NCBI RefSeq assembly: GCF_900129835.1
Contig: NZ_FQXA01000002.1
Span: 1 to 64,000, forward strand
From: Stutzerimonas xanthomarina DSM 18231
GTDB taxonomy: Bacteria; Pseudomonadota; Gammaproteobacteria; Pseudomonadales; Pseudomonadaceae
Length of the DNA stretch: 64,000 nt
Direction of reading: 5' to 3'
The stretch's first letter is position 1; every line of letters begins with the position of its first letter. Of the stretch, positions 29,764-38,316 are shown piece after piece. The notes beneath the pieces are model-generated. The model did no database searches. It was not told where the DNA came from and saw only the letters and a list, made by a program, of their open reading frames with translations. The position numbers and the translations under genes were made by a program.

Positions 29764-30786
29764 ATGACTGAACAGCAACCCATAGCGGTGCTTGGTGGCG
29801 GCAGCTTCGGAACTGCTATTGCAAACCTGCTTGCCGAGAACGGCCACAGTGTCCGCTTGTGGATGCGCGATGCCGAGCAGGCCGAAAGCATTCGCACGCA
29901 CCGCCAGAACCCCCGCTATCTGAAGGGCGTGACACTGCTGCCGGCGGTCAACCCGGTCACCGACCTCGGGCAAACGCTCGCCGACTGCCAACTGATCTTT
30001 GTCGCGCTGCCCTCCAGCGCGTTGCGCCAGGCCTTGTCCCCATACGCCGAGCAGCTGTCGGGCAAAATGTTGGTGAGCACCACAAAAGGTATCGAGGCGC
30101 AGGGCTTCATGCTGATGAGCCAGATCCTGGAGCAAATCGCGCCGCAGGCTCGGATCGGCGTGATATCAGGACCTAATCTGGCGCGCGAAGTGGCTGAGCA
30201 TGCGTTGACCGCAACGGTTGTGGCCAGTGACGACGAGGCGCTTTGCCGTTGCGTGCAGCAGGCGCTGCACGGGCGGACCTTTCGTGTCTATGCCAGCTCC
30301 GACCGGTTCGGCGTCGAGCTTGGCGGCGCATTGAAAAACGTGTACGCCATCATGGCCGGCATGGCCGCGGCGCTCGGCATGGGAGAAAACACCCGCAGCA
30401 TGCTGATCACCCGCGCTCTGGCTGAAATGACGCGTTTTGCTGTTAGGCTCGGCGCCAATCCGATGACCTTCCTCGGCTTGGCCGGAGTGGGCGACCTGAT
30501 CGTTACCTGTACCTCGACGAAAAGCCGAAACTTTCAGGTGGGGTATGCGCTCGGCGAAGGCTTGAGTCTCGATGAGGCCGTGTCACGGCTGGGTGAAGTG
30601 GCCGAAGGGGTCAACACCATCAAGGTATTGAAAACCAAAGCAGAGGAGCTACAGGTCTACATGCCACTGGTCGCGGGTCTGCATGCCATTTTGTTCGAGG
30701 GGCGTACGCTGGATCAGGTCATTGCGCTGCTGATGCGCGGCGAACCGAAGACCGACGTTGATTTCATTTCCACCGACGGTTTCTGA
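29764..30786 (+). CDS. gpsA: Glycerol-3-phosphate dehydrogenase (NAD(P)+)
   Basis: GpsA reduces dihydroxyacetone phosphate to sn-glycerol 3-phosphate for phospholipid synthesis. The 340 residues begin with the NAD(P) loop '[20 protein letters not shown]'. '[11 protein letters not shown]' and '[26 protein letters not shown]' (in parts GGALKNVYA and GMGENT) carry the catalytic Lys and neighbours. '[17 protein letters not shown]' is the C-terminal substrate motif. It starts a rightward group with the DUF4389 and sixA genes, 19 bases ahead of the former. Confidence 0.97.
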   Translation: MTEQQPIAVLGGGSFGTAIANLLAENGHSVRLWMRDAEQAESIRTHRQNPRYLKGVTLLPAVNPVTDLGQTLADCQLIFVALPSSALRQALSPYAEQLSGKMLVSTTKGIEAQGFMLMSQILEQIAPQARIGVISGPNLAREVAEHALTATVVASDDEALCRCVQQALHGRTFRVYASSDRFGVELGGALKNVYAIMAGMAAALGMGENTRSMLITRALAEMTRFAVRLGANPMTFLGLAGVGDLIVTCTSTKSRNFQVGYALGEGLSLDEAVSRLGEVAEGVNTIKVLKTKAEELQVYMPLVAGLHAILFEGRTLDQVIALLMRGEPKTDVDFISTDGF

Positions 30787-30805
30787 TACGACAACGGAGC
30801 TATCA

Positions 30806-31144
30806 ATGAGCACATCACAACGCAGCGCAGAGCGCGAGTCGCTGATTCTGCGCGCACTCTGGATGCTGATTTTCTTTTTTGTCTGGCAGTTGGCCGAGGT
30901 GGTGCTGTTGGTTGTCGTCGTGGCGCAGCTGGTGCTGCAAGCGGTAAACGGCAAGGCGAACACCAGCTTGCTGGAGCTGGGAGACAGCCTCAGCCAGTAC
31001 GTGGCGCAGATCGGCCGTTTCGGCACCTTCAATACGGATCGCAAGCCCTGGCCGATGTCTGACTGGCCGAGGCCACGACCAGCCGACAGAGGAGAGGCGC
31101 CTCCGGTGCAACCGGCCCCGTCGGAACAGGAGCCCCAGCCATGA
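30806..31144 (+). CDS. DUF4389 family membrane protein
   Basis: This 112-residue protein has one or two closely spaced hydrophobic stretches at about 16-45 ('LWMLIFFFVWQLAEVVLLV'). The DUF4389 signature follows: 'LLELGDSLSQYVAQIGRFGTFNTD' in two blocks, then 'KPWPMSDWP'. The last 25 residues are rich in Pro and Glu and look disordered. The family's function is unknown. The start is the ATG at 30806 after a GGAG site. Its stop overlaps the sixA ATG (ATGA), tying it to that phosphatase; gpsA is directly upstream. Confidence 0.85.
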   Translation: MSTSQRSAERESLILRALWMLIFFFVWQLAEVVLLVVVVAQLVLQAVNGKANTSLLELGDSLSQYVAQIGRFGTFNTDRKPWPMSDWPRPRPADRGEAPPVQPAPSEQEPQP

Positions 31145-31599
31145 TGTTGTGGCTGCTGCGCCACGGTGAAGCCGAGCCCCGGAACCGGACCGATGCCGAG
31201 CGTAATCTCACAGCTGCTGGTCGAATCGAAGTGGAGGGTGCCGCCGCGCATCTGCAAGGGCAACCGCTGCAAGCCATTCTTGCTAGCCCCTATCAGCGAG
31301 CGCAACAGACCGCTGAAATCGTCCGGCAGGCGCTCGGTTTCGGCAATCCGGTGGAAACCGTGTCCTGGCTCACGCCGGAATCTGATCCGACCGATGCGCT
31401 GCTCTATCTCGATCGTCGGAGTGAACAGCATGTGCTGCTCGTCACCCATCAGCCCTTTGTCGGTGTGCTCGGTGGCTGGCTGATCAGTGGTCACCGTGAC
31501 GCGCCCATTCCGATGGCAACCGCCAGCCTGGCAGAACTGGAAGGGGAGTATGTTGCGGCGGGGTTGATGCGCCTGGTTGGGCTGCGGCACCCAGTCTGA
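31141..31599 (+). CDS. sixA: Phosphohistidine phosphatase SixA
   Basis: SixA removes phosphate from histidine phosphotransfer proteins; in E. coli it acts on the nitrogen phosphotransferase protein NPr. The 152-residue phosphoglycerate-mutase-fold protein begins 'MMLWLLRHGEAEP', with the catalytic RHG. 'ASPYQRAQQTAEIV' holds the second Arg, and 'HVLLVTHQPFVG' the second His. It is short, without the helical insert of mutases, as SixA should be. It is coupled by a four-base overlap to the DUF4389 gene. Confidence 0.93.
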   Translation: MMLWLLRHGEAEPRNRTDAERNLTAAGRIEVEGAAAHLQGQPLQAILASPYQRAQQTAEIVRQALGFGNPVETVSWLTPESDPTDALLYLDRRSEQHVLLVTHQPFVGVLGGWLISGHRDAPIPMATASLAELEGEYVAAGLMRLVGLRHPV

Positions 31600-31683
31600 T
31601 GGCAACACCTCAATTTGCGAGGCTGCGCCTGCTATCACAGGTGATCTGCCACCGAAGAAAATAACAACAGGAGAGCGACATAC

Positions 31684-32139
31684 GTGAGCATTTGGCAACG
31701 TCCACCGAGCCTCGAACAACTCAACGCCAACCGGCAGAACACCATTGTCGAGCTGCTCGACATTCGCTTCGAAGCAATTGAAGACGACAGCCTCACAGCC
31801 AGCATGGTCGTGGATTCCCGCACGCACCAGCCTTATGGTTTGCTGCACGGCGGCGCTTCGGTAGTGCTTGCCGAGACGGTTGGCTCAATGGCCAGCTACC
31901 AGTGCATCGACCCAAATCGATTCTATTGTGTCGGCCTGGAAGTAAACGCCAACCATATCCGCGCGGTGCGCAGCGGTCGCGTCACCGCCGTTTGTCGTCC
32001 GGTCCATCTCGGACGCTCCAGCCACGTCTGGGACATCCGACTGCATGGGGATGACGGCAAGCTGAGCTGCATTTCACGTTTGACCGTTGCGGTCGTTCCT
32101 CTTGGCGACAACAGCCCGCGGCGTGCAGAGGCGTCGTAG
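31684..32139 (+). CDS. Hotdog-fold thioesterase (EntH/YdiI/PaaI-like)
   Basis: This 151-residue acyl-CoA or acyl-aryl thioesterase has 'PYGLLHGGASVVLAETVGS', the HGG motif with the Glu that acts as base in the EntH/YdiI branch. The strands 'VGLEVNANHIRAVRSGRV' and 'VWDIRLHGDDGKLSC' follow. The start is GTG with AGGAG at about ten bases, giving the typical N terminus 'SIWQRPPSLEQLNA'. It is the third hotdog protein in the window and is closer to YdiI than to the tandem pair at 18.8 kb. It stands between sixA and two hydrolase genes. Confidence 0.9.
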   Translation: MSIWQRPPSLEQLNANRQNTIVELLDIRFEAIEDDSLTASMVVDSRTHQPYGLLHGGASVVLAETVGSMASYQCIDPNRFYCVGLEVNANHIRAVRSGRVTAVCRPVHLGRSSHVWDIRLHGDDGKLSCISRLTVAVVPLGDNSPRRAEAS

Positions 32140-32247
32140 ACACCCTGTTTGGCCGGACTGCCTTTGCTTCTGCCGCTTCGGCCGATTGCTGTTGAGGGAA
32201 GGGGCGCCAGACAATGGCTGTCGTTTCCATTCAGCTGCATAGAACCC

Positions 32248-33054
32248 ATGACGCAACGCATTTTCTTCGCCCACGCCAACGGTTTTCCATCCGCGACTTA
32301 TCACAGGCTGTTTGACAACCTGACGCCTGAGTACGCGATAACCTACCTCGATCAGCACGGTCACGATCCGCGCTTTCCAGTGGATGACAACTGGCAGAAC
32401 CTGGTTCGGGAGCTCGTTGAGCAGCTTGTCGTGTTGCAGGAGCCGGTCTGGGGCGTCGGGCATTCGCTTGGTGGAATGTTGCACTATCACGCCGCCTTAC
32501 AGCGACCGGAACTCTACCGTGGCGTGGTCATGCTCGATTCGCCAATGCCGACCTGGCTCGATCAGACGTTGATCTGGGCGGGTAAACGTTTTGGTTTTAT
32601 TGATCGCCTGACGCCCGCGGGCCGAACTTTGGGCCGTCGCGAGCAGTTCAGTTGCGTCGACGAAGCGCGGCGTTATTTTGCTAGCAAAGCACTGTTTCGT
32701 GCTTTCGATCCTGCTTGCCTGGATGCCTATGTCGAGCATGGGCTTGAGCCGACTGAGCAAGGCGTGCGTTTGCGCTTCGACCCGGAAACGGAAATCCGTA
32801 TCTATCGTAGCGTGCCGCATGTGACGCCCGGCTGGCCCCATGCACTGAAGATGCCGCTGGCTGTGGTGCGGGGACGACAGAGTCGAGTGGTGCTGCCCCA
32901 TCACCTCTACCTGCTACGGCTGGTTGCTCATGGCGAGGCGCACACCTTGGCTGGCGGGCATATGTTTCCGCTTGAGCGACCTGATGATACGGCGGTCCTG
33001 CTCAGGCAATTGTTTTGTCGCTGGAGCGAACTGGATAGAAGAGGCGCTGCATGA
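32248..33054 (+). CDS. Alpha/beta hydrolase
   Basis: This 268-residue alpha/beta-hydrolase has 'FAHANGFPSATYHRLF' in place of the classical HGxP oxyanion loop, the nucleophile Ser in 'GVGHSLGGMLHYHAA', a probable Asp in 'MLDSP' or later, and the His in 'LAGGHMFPLERPDD'. The substrate is unknown; the family includes esterases. The start is the ATG at 32248, where the protein aligns with the fold; the frame stays open 99 bases upstream. The stop overlaps the next hydrolase's ATG (ATGA), so the two are a coupled pair. Confidence 0.85.
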   Translation: MTQRIFFAHANGFPSATYHRLFDNLTPEYAITYLDQHGHDPRFPVDDNWQNLVRELVEQLVVLQEPVWGVGHSLGGMLHYHAALQRPELYRGVVMLDSPMPTWLDQTLIWAGKRFGFIDRLTPAGRTLGRREQFSCVDEARRYFASKALFRAFDPACLDAYVEHGLEPTEQGVRLRFDPETEIRIYRSVPHVTPGWPHALKMPLAVVRGRQSRVVLPHHLYLLRLVAHGEAHTLAGGHMFPLERPDDTAVLLRQLFCRWSELDRRGAA

Positions 33055-33908
33055 GTGTCACGTTCGAAGAGATCCGTCTGAGCCTGCCTCATATCGAGGT
33101 GGCAGCCCACCTGTACGGTCCGGAAGACGGTCAGCCCGTCATTGCACTGCACGGTTGGTTGGACAATGCCGCCTCCTTTTCTCGTTTGGCACCGTTGCTC
33201 GATGGAGTTCGTATTGTTGCGCTAGATCTGCCAGGGCACGGCCATTCCGATCACCGGCCACTCGGTGCTGCCTATAACATCTGGGACTATGCCCACGACG
33301 TGCTGCAGACCGCCGAACAGTTTGGCTGGAGGCGATTCTCCCTGCTGGGGCACTCGATGGGCGCCATCGTGTCGGTGTTGCTGGCCGGTGCGATGCCCGA
33401 CCGGATCGAGCGGCTGGCCTTGATCGATGGGGTGATTCCCTTTACCGGCGAAGCCGATACTGCGCCGCAGAAGCTTGGCGAATCGCTGCAAAAACTGCTC
33501 GCAGTGGATGACAAGCGAAAGCCGGTTTACGCCAGCTTCGATCAGGCGGTCGCGGCACGCATGAAAGGCGTGGGGGCGGTTAGTCACGACGCGGCTGAAC
33601 GGCTTGCACAGCGAGGGCTGATGCCGGTTCCCGGCGGCTACACCTGGCGCACTGACGCGCGTCTGATGCTGCCATCATCAATGCGCCTGACGCGCGCCCA
33701 CGCGCTAGCCTTCGTGCGTGGGGTAGCCTGCCCGGCAAGCCTGATCCTGGCAGAACAAGGTCTGCTCGCCCAGCCGGCCATGCGCGATCTGACCCAAGCC
33801 TTGCCGTTCGCCCTGCATCGGTTGCCCGGTGGCCACCATCTGCATTTGGATGATCAACCTGGGGCTGAAGCGGTAGCGGCGGTTTTCAACCCGTTCTTCG
33901 CAGGTTGA
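33051..33908 (+). CDS. Alpha/beta hydrolase
   Basis: This is a 285-residue hydrolase with 'IALHGWLDNAASFSRLAPLL' as the oxyanion loop, 'LDLPGHGHSDHRP', the nucleophile in 'LLGHSMGAIVSVLLAG', and the catalytic His in 'LPGGHHLHLDDQPGAEAV'. It resembles the MEST/serine hydrolase-like group of esterases. The substrate is unknown. It is translationally coupled to the upstream hydrolase by four bases and is likely co-transcribed with it and the thioesterase. Confidence 0.88.
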   Translation: MSVTFEEIRLSLPHIEVAAHLYGPEDGQPVIALHGWLDNAASFSRLAPLLDGVRIVALDLPGHGHSDHRPLGAAYNIWDYAHDVLQTAEQFGWRRFSLLGHSMGAIVSVLLAGAMPDRIERLALIDGVIPFTGEADTAPQKLGESLQKLLAVDDKRKPVYASFDQAVAARMKGVGAVSHDAAERLAQRGLMPVPGGYTWRTDARLMLPSSMRLTRAHALAFVRGVACPASLILAEQGLLAQPAMRDLTQALPFALHRLPGGHHLHLDDQPGAEAVAAVFNPFFAG

Positions 33909-34085
33909 GCCGAGCCAGGATGGGGTTACGCAAGAATCTGTCGCAAAGCCCCGCTTGACTTGCTTTTGCCAACTGGTGACGCTGGGCTATCGCTTCAGCA
34001 GAGATCCCTCAATGATTGACCTCCATGCCACTGCCTTCTCCAACGGTTGGACCGCGTCGTCGGCGGTGATTCATTGAAGTGCCGT

Positions 34086-34889
34086 ATGCGAGTTATAGCG
34101 ATCGTCGCGCTGGTTTTTGCAGTCAGCACCGCTTATGCGGCCGACCCGCCGGGTAGCAGGGATTTCCAGGTGCTGCCGCGATACCCGCAGTCCGAAATTG
34201 TGGCCTTCAAAGAGCAGAACGTGCTGGACCGAACCTATCCTCTGGACTCGATTCGGCGTATCAGTGGGCGGCTGCGAATGAGCGACCAGATCACTGCCAG
34301 CGGCCATTTGACGGCAGTGACCTATCGGTTGCCGGACGTTCATACGGGCATCGAGGCGTTCGAGCGGTCGCGCAGTCGCCTGTTGCGCGAGGGCGCTGAG
34401 CTGCTCTTCTGGTGTGAGGGCCGTGAATGCGGGTCGAGCAGCCTCTGGGCCAATGAAATATTTCACCGCTCGACCCTTTACGGCCCGGAGGCGAGGCAGG
34501 CCTATCTGCTTGCGCGGCTGCCAGGCGATTCGGATCGGCTCATGGCGATATATGGCGTTACCCGCGGCAACGGCCGCCCCTATCTGCAAGTGGAGCAGTT
34601 CGAGCCGGATGAGCCGCTCGGTATCATCCTGCCGAACCCGGGCACCTTGTTGCGCCAGTTGAAAAGCTCCGGCGAACTCTGGCTTCCACGCTTGCCACAA
34701 GAACCTACGGCGGAGTGGGGGGCGTTGCTGGCGAACGTGCTGCGGCTCGACAGTACGATACGGGTCGCGTTGGAAGGCAAGGGCGCTGCGGCTTGGTACG
34801 AAGCGCTTACACAAGAGCGGATCAAGGCGCGGCGCATGGAGGCAGAGGCCACCGACGAGAATGGGCTGCGTATCACGCTGTTGCGTTGA
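34086..34889 (+). CDS. DUF4892 exported protein
   Basis: This 267-residue protein has a signal peptide at 1-19 ('RVIAIVALVFAVSTAYAAD'), then a DUF4892 domain. Conserved features are 'GSRDFQVLPRYPQSEIV' at the mature N terminus, and 'LLFWCEGRECGSSSLWANEIF' (in parts FWCEGRECGSS and WANEIF) with two Cys that could form a disulfide. The C-terminal half has an alternating polar pattern seen in OmpA-like linkers but no clear peptidoglycan motif. The function is unknown. The ATG at 34086 was chosen because it begins the signal peptide. Confidence 0.8.
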   Translation: MRVIAIVALVFAVSTAYAADPPGSRDFQVLPRYPQSEIVAFKEQNVLDRTYPLDSIRRISGRLRMSDQITASGHLTAVTYRLPDVHTGIEAFERSRSRLLREGAELLFWCEGRECGSSSLWANEIFHRSTLYGPEARQAYLLARLPGDSDRLMAIYGVTRGNGRPYLQVEQFEPDEPLGIILPNPGTLLRQLKSSGELWLPRLPQEPTAEWGALLANVLRLDSTIRVALEGKGAAAWYEALTQERIKARRMEAEATDENGLRITLLR

Positions 34890-34926
34890 GGGTATGTTTC
34901 AGACCGCAATCGCCACTGCTCCTCCT

Positions 34927-34951
34927 GGTGCACTTTGCTCTAAAGTGCACC
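34927..34951. promoter_or_regulatory. Perfect 10-bp dyad upstream of the AI-2E-type exporter gene
   Basis: GGTGCACTTT and AAAGTGCACC pair perfectly around GCTCT. It begins 38 bases after the DUF4892 stop and ends 22 bases before the next ATG. No T run follows, so it may be an operator or an RNA hairpin rather than a terminator. Confidence 0.4.
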
Positions 34952-34973
34952 CCCTTCGTCCATAGGTAACAGC

Positions 34974-36068
34974 ATGCTCAACAATGATCGTCTGCTGGTG
35001 CAGATTCTGCTCCTGGTGCTGCTCGGTGCCTGTGTGTGGGTATTGGCCCCGTTTGCCTCGGCGCTGTTCTGGGCAGCGGTGCTGGCTTTTGCCAGCTGGC
35101 CGATCATGCGCGTACTGACTCGTTGGATGAAGGGCAATTCCACCCTCGCCGCTACCCTGTTGACCGCCGGTTGGATGGTGCTGGTCGCGGTGCCACTGGT
35201 CTGGCTGGGGTTCAACATTGCCGACCAGATTCGCGAGGTCAACGTGCTGGTGCACAACCTTCAGGTGCAAGGGCTGCCGGCACCGCCTGCATGGCTCGCT
35301 GAACTGCCCTTGATCGGCGATAACCTGCTGAATCTTTGGAACACGCTCGACGAGCAAGGTACGGCCTTCTTCGCGACGATCCGACCCTATGTCGGTCAGG
35401 TGGGCAACTGGTTGCTGGTGCGCAGTGCACGGGTTGGCGGCGGGATGCTGGAGCTGGCGCTTAGCCTGGTGCTGGTGTTTTTCTTCTACCGCGACGGGCC
35501 GAAACTGGCCGCGTTCGTCCATAGCCTGCTGCATCGGCTGATCGGCGACCGCGCTGACCATTACCTGGAATTAGTCGCTGGTACGGTTCAGCGGGTCGTC
35601 AACGGTGTGATTGGTACGGCGGCTGCGCAGGCGATTTTGGCGTACGTCGGATTCAGCATTGCGGGTGTGCCCGGTGCGCTGATCCTCGGTCTGCTGACAT
35701 TCGCTTTCAGCTTCGTGATGGTCCCACCCCTGATCTGGGGTCCCGCAACGCTCTGGCTCGCCTGGCAGGGGCAGTACGGCATGGCAATCTTTCTGGGTAT
35801 CTGGGGCATGTTCGTCATCAGTGGCGTGGACAACGTGCTGAAGCCCTATCTGATCAGTCGCGGTGGCAACCTGCCGTTGGTGGTCGTGCTGCTTGGCGTG
35901 TTTGGCGGCGTGTTGGCGTTTGGTTTCATGGGATTGTTCCTAGGCCCCACGCTGCTGGCAGTGGCTTACAGCCTGCTGGAAGACTGGCTGGTCAAGGAAG
36001 TGCCGAGCGTCATCACACCAGCAAAACTTCCCGGCGATCAAGGCAAGAATGCAGCGGCCCACGACTAG
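34974..36068 (+). CDS. AI-2E family transporter (YdiK/PerM-like)
   Basis: This 364-residue polytopic protein has paired helices at the N terminus (about 7-50), one at 60-80, then a soluble segment, and four to five helices from 150 to the end. The family block 'VVNGVIGTAAAQAILAYVGF' and the end 'GVFGGVLAFGFMGLFLGPTLLAVAY' are diagnostic. Members export autoinducer-2, act as Na+/H+ antiporters or are uncharacterised, so the substrate is open. It is convergent with the patatin gene across a gap of 50 bases without a strong terminator. Confidence 0.9.
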   Translation: MLNNDRLLVQILLLVLLGACVWVLAPFASALFWAAVLAFASWPIMRVLTRWMKGNSTLAATLLTAGWMVLVAVPLVWLGFNIADQIREVNVLVHNLQVQGLPAPPAWLAELPLIGDNLLNLWNTLDEQGTAFFATIRPYVGQVGNWLLVRSARVGGGMLELALSLVLVFFFYRDGPKLAAFVHSLLHRLIGDRADHYLELVAGTVQRVVNGVIGTAAAQAILAYVGFSIAGVPGALILGLLTFAFSFVMVPPLIWGPATLWLAWQGQYGMAIFLGIWGMFVISGVDNVLKPYLISRGGNLPLVVVLLGVFGGVLAFGFMGLFLGPTLLAVAYSLLEDWLVKEVPSVITPAKLPGDQGKNAAAHD

Positions 36069-36118
36069 CCAGTTGTTGCTGATAACGCTGTTGCCGTTGG
36101 CTGCCAGCGTTCACGTAG

Positions 36119-37105
36119 CTAGAGCTGCTCGCGCTCGTACTTGTCGAGCGCGTCGCTGGCAACGATTTGCCCCAGCTTGATCAGCTCAGGCGCTTTGTAG
36201 AACTCGTAGAAACGGCAAGCGCGCTTGGGAATGTTGACCAGCACGTTGGGCGGGTAGCCGGCGATCTTGTATTGCGTCAACGAGGATTGCATCACTTCGA
36301 AGCTCTGGTTAATCAGCTCCAGCAAGGATGCCGGGCCGCCCACATCGATCACCATGGAACCCTCGGCCGATTTCGGCGCACTTTGCCCTGTCGGCGCGGC
36401 CGGAGGTTGGCCTTCACCGGGTCCGTCAATCGCGGTGAGTTCGGCTATTTGCTCCTCAAGCCCCTTGCTGCGCCAGAACGGCAGGTGCGAGCTGATCGAG
36501 TTGACCATGGCATCGAAACGTCCGGGCCGGACAACCTCCGGCAGCGGATATTGCCGATGGTTATTGGCGTTGAGGTTGACGGCGATGATGATGTCGCTGT
36601 GGCTCGAGACCACCGGCACGATCGGTAAAGGGTTGAGTATCCCGCCATCGACCAACATCCGGTTACCTTGCATGACCGGCGTGAACAGGCTCGGAATGGC
36701 TGCCGAGGCGCGCATTGCCAGTTCCAGGTTGCCCTCCTGAAACCAGATCTCCTGCTGATTCGTAAGATCAGCCGCGACGGCGGTGAAGGGGATTGGCAAG
36801 TCCTCGATGTTGATCGAGCCGAGCATCTCCCTGATCCGCCCAAAAATTTTCTCGCCGCGTATCGCCCCAAGACTGAAACTGGGATCGACCAATCGCAGCA
36901 TGTCGAAGTAGTCCAGGCTTTCGATCCATCCGCGGTACTCCTCCAGCTTGCCGGCCGCGTAAATGCCGCCTACGACGGCGCCCATCGAACAACCAGCAAC
37001 GCAGGTGATCTCGTAGCCGCGGGTCTCGAGTTCCTCGATTACGCCGATGTGCGCATAACCCCGAGCGCCACCCGAACCCAATACCAGTGCGACCTTGTTG
37101 CCCAT
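36119..37105 (-). CDS. Patatin-like phospholipase (RssA type)
   Basis: This 328-residue protein is a patatin-fold lipid acyl hydrolase. The oxyanion loop is 'LGSGGARGYAHIGV', the nucleophile Ser lies in 'VAGCSMGAVVGGIYAAG', and the partner Asp in 'LVDGGILNPLPI'. A low-complexity insert at about 225-255 (Gly/Pro/Ala) separates the catalytic part from a C-terminal block ending 'VLVNIPKRACRFYEFYKAPELI' (in parts). It is a cytoplasmic member without a signal peptide. It is followed, in the shared upstream gap with selD, by a short repeat. Confidence 0.9.
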   Translation of the reverse strand: MGNKVALVLGSGGARGYAHIGVIEELETRGYEITCVAGCSMGAVVGGIYAAGKLEEYRGWIESLDYFDMLRLVDPSFSLGAIRGEKIFGRIREMLGSINIEDLPIPFTAVAADLTNQQEIWFQEGNLELAMRASAAIPSLFTPVMQGNRMLVDGGILNPLPIVPVVSSHSDIIIAVNLNANNHRQYPLPEVVRPGRFDAMVNSISSHLPFWRSKGLEEQIAELTAIDGPGEGQPPAAPTGQSAPKSAEGSMVIDVGGPASLLELINQSFEVMQSSLTQYKIAGYPPNVLVNIPKRACRFYEFYKAPELIKLGQIVASDALDKYEREQL

Positions 37106-37132
37106 GTGATTCTCCCTATGGCATTGGGTTGT

Positions 37133-37164
37133 AGCTTCAAGCTTCGCGCCGCCAGCTTCAAGCT
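37133..37164. repeat. Two copies of a palindromic AGCTTCAAGCT unit
   Basis: AGCTTCAAGCT occurs at 37133-37143 and again at 37154-37164, ten bases apart, and each unit is itself a palindrome. It lies in the gap between the patatin and selD starts and is of the kind scattered between Pseudomonas genes. Confidence 0.6.
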
Positions 37165-37281
37165 AAAGCCGAGAAGCACGCCGTTTCATTACATGCTCAT
37201 CGGCCGATGACGCAGCGACGCGGTCACCACCCTTGCTACAATCGACGCCCGTTTTGCCAGCATCACGAGAGTCTTTTCCAG

Positions 37282-38316
37282 ATGAGCGAACCCATCCGCC
37301 TCACCCAATACAGCCACGGTGCCGGCTGCGGCTGCAAGATTTCGCCCAAGGTGCTGGACGTGATCCTCGCCGGCAGCGGCGCACAGAATCTCGATCCCCG
37401 TCTGTGGGTCGGAAATGCCTCGCGTGATGATGCCGCGGTGTACGGCATCGACGATGAGCGCGGTGTGGTATCGACTACCGATTTCTTCATGCCTATCGTC
37501 GATGATCCCTTCGATTTTGGCCGCATCGCCGCGACCAATGCCATCAGCGATATCTACGCGATGGGCGGTGATCCGCTCATGGCGATTGCCATCCTCGGGT
37601 GGCCCGTCAACGTGCTGCCGCCGGAAGTGGCCCGCGACGTCATTGCAGGCGGTCGAGCGGTGTGTGAGGCCGCAGGCATTCCGCTGGCTGGCGGGCATTC
37701 GATCGACGCGCCCGAGCCGATATTCGGTCTGGCCGTGACCGGTCTGGTCAACAAGAGCCAGATGAAGCGTAACGACACCGCCTCGGTTGGCTGCAAACTC
37801 TATCTGACCAAGCCGTTGGGAATAGGCATTCTCACCACCGCGGAGAAAAAGGCCAAGTTGCGACCCGAGGATGTCGGCAGGGCACGTGACTGGATGTGCA
37901 CGCTCAACACACCCGGTAGTCGCTTCGGCAAGCTCGATTGCGTGCGGGCGATGACGGACGTTACCGGTTTCGGGCTGCTCGGGCATCTGGTCGAAATGGC
38001 CGATGGCAGCGCTGTTACCGCGTGCATCGATTACGCCCGCGTGCCGCGTCTGGAAGGCGTCGAGTATTACCTTGAACAGGGCTGTGTGCCTGGCGGTACG
38101 GGGCGCAATTTCGAGAGTTATGGTGACCGTATCGCCGCCATTGACGAGGTGCAGAAGCAGTTGTTGTGCGACCCGCAAACCAGTGGCGGATTGCTGGTGG
38201 CCGTTGCCCCCGAAGGCGAGGCAGAGTTTGTTGCAGTCGCCGCCGAACTCGGCCTGCTTCTCCAGCCGATCGGTGAGTTGATCGAAGCCGGCGCCTTTGC
38301 CGTTGAGGTACGTTGA
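37282..38316 (+). CDS. selD: Selenide, water dikinase (selenophosphate synthetase)
   Basis: SelD makes selenophosphate from selenide and ATP. The 344-residue protein has the active-site motif '[16 protein letters not shown]', with Cys rather than selenocysteine at the catalytic position. '[18 protein letters not shown]' is the Mg-ATP loop and '[18 protein letters not shown]' the central block. The ATG at 37282 begins the family alignment; the frame stays open 75 bases upstream. mnmH follows with one shared base, so the two form the selenouridine operon. Confidence 0.96.
   Translation: MSEPIRLTQYSHGAGCGCKISPKVLDVILAGSGAQNLDPRLWVGNASRDDAAVYGIDDERGVVSTTDFFMPIVDDPFDFGRIAATNAISDIYAMGGDPLMAIAILGWPVNVLPPEVARDVIAGGRAVCEAAGIPLAGGHSIDAPEPIFGLAVTGLVNKSQMKRNDTASVGCKLYLTKPLGIGILTTAEKKAKLRPEDVGRARDWMCTLNTPGSRFGKLDCVRAMTDVTGFGLLGHLVEMADGSAVTACIDYARVPRLEGVEYYLEQGCVPGGTGRNFESYGDRIAAIDEVQKQLLCDPQTSGGLLVAVAPEGEAEFVAVAAELGLLLQPIGELIEAGAFAVEVR

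Noticed and set aside
30649..31848. A 399-residue open frame opposite gpsA-sixA
   Set aside because: It covers several real genes on the other strand and has no domain.
37184..37281. Upstream extension of selD
   Set aside because: The extra 25 residues have no similarity to SelD proteins; the ATG at 37282 is better.
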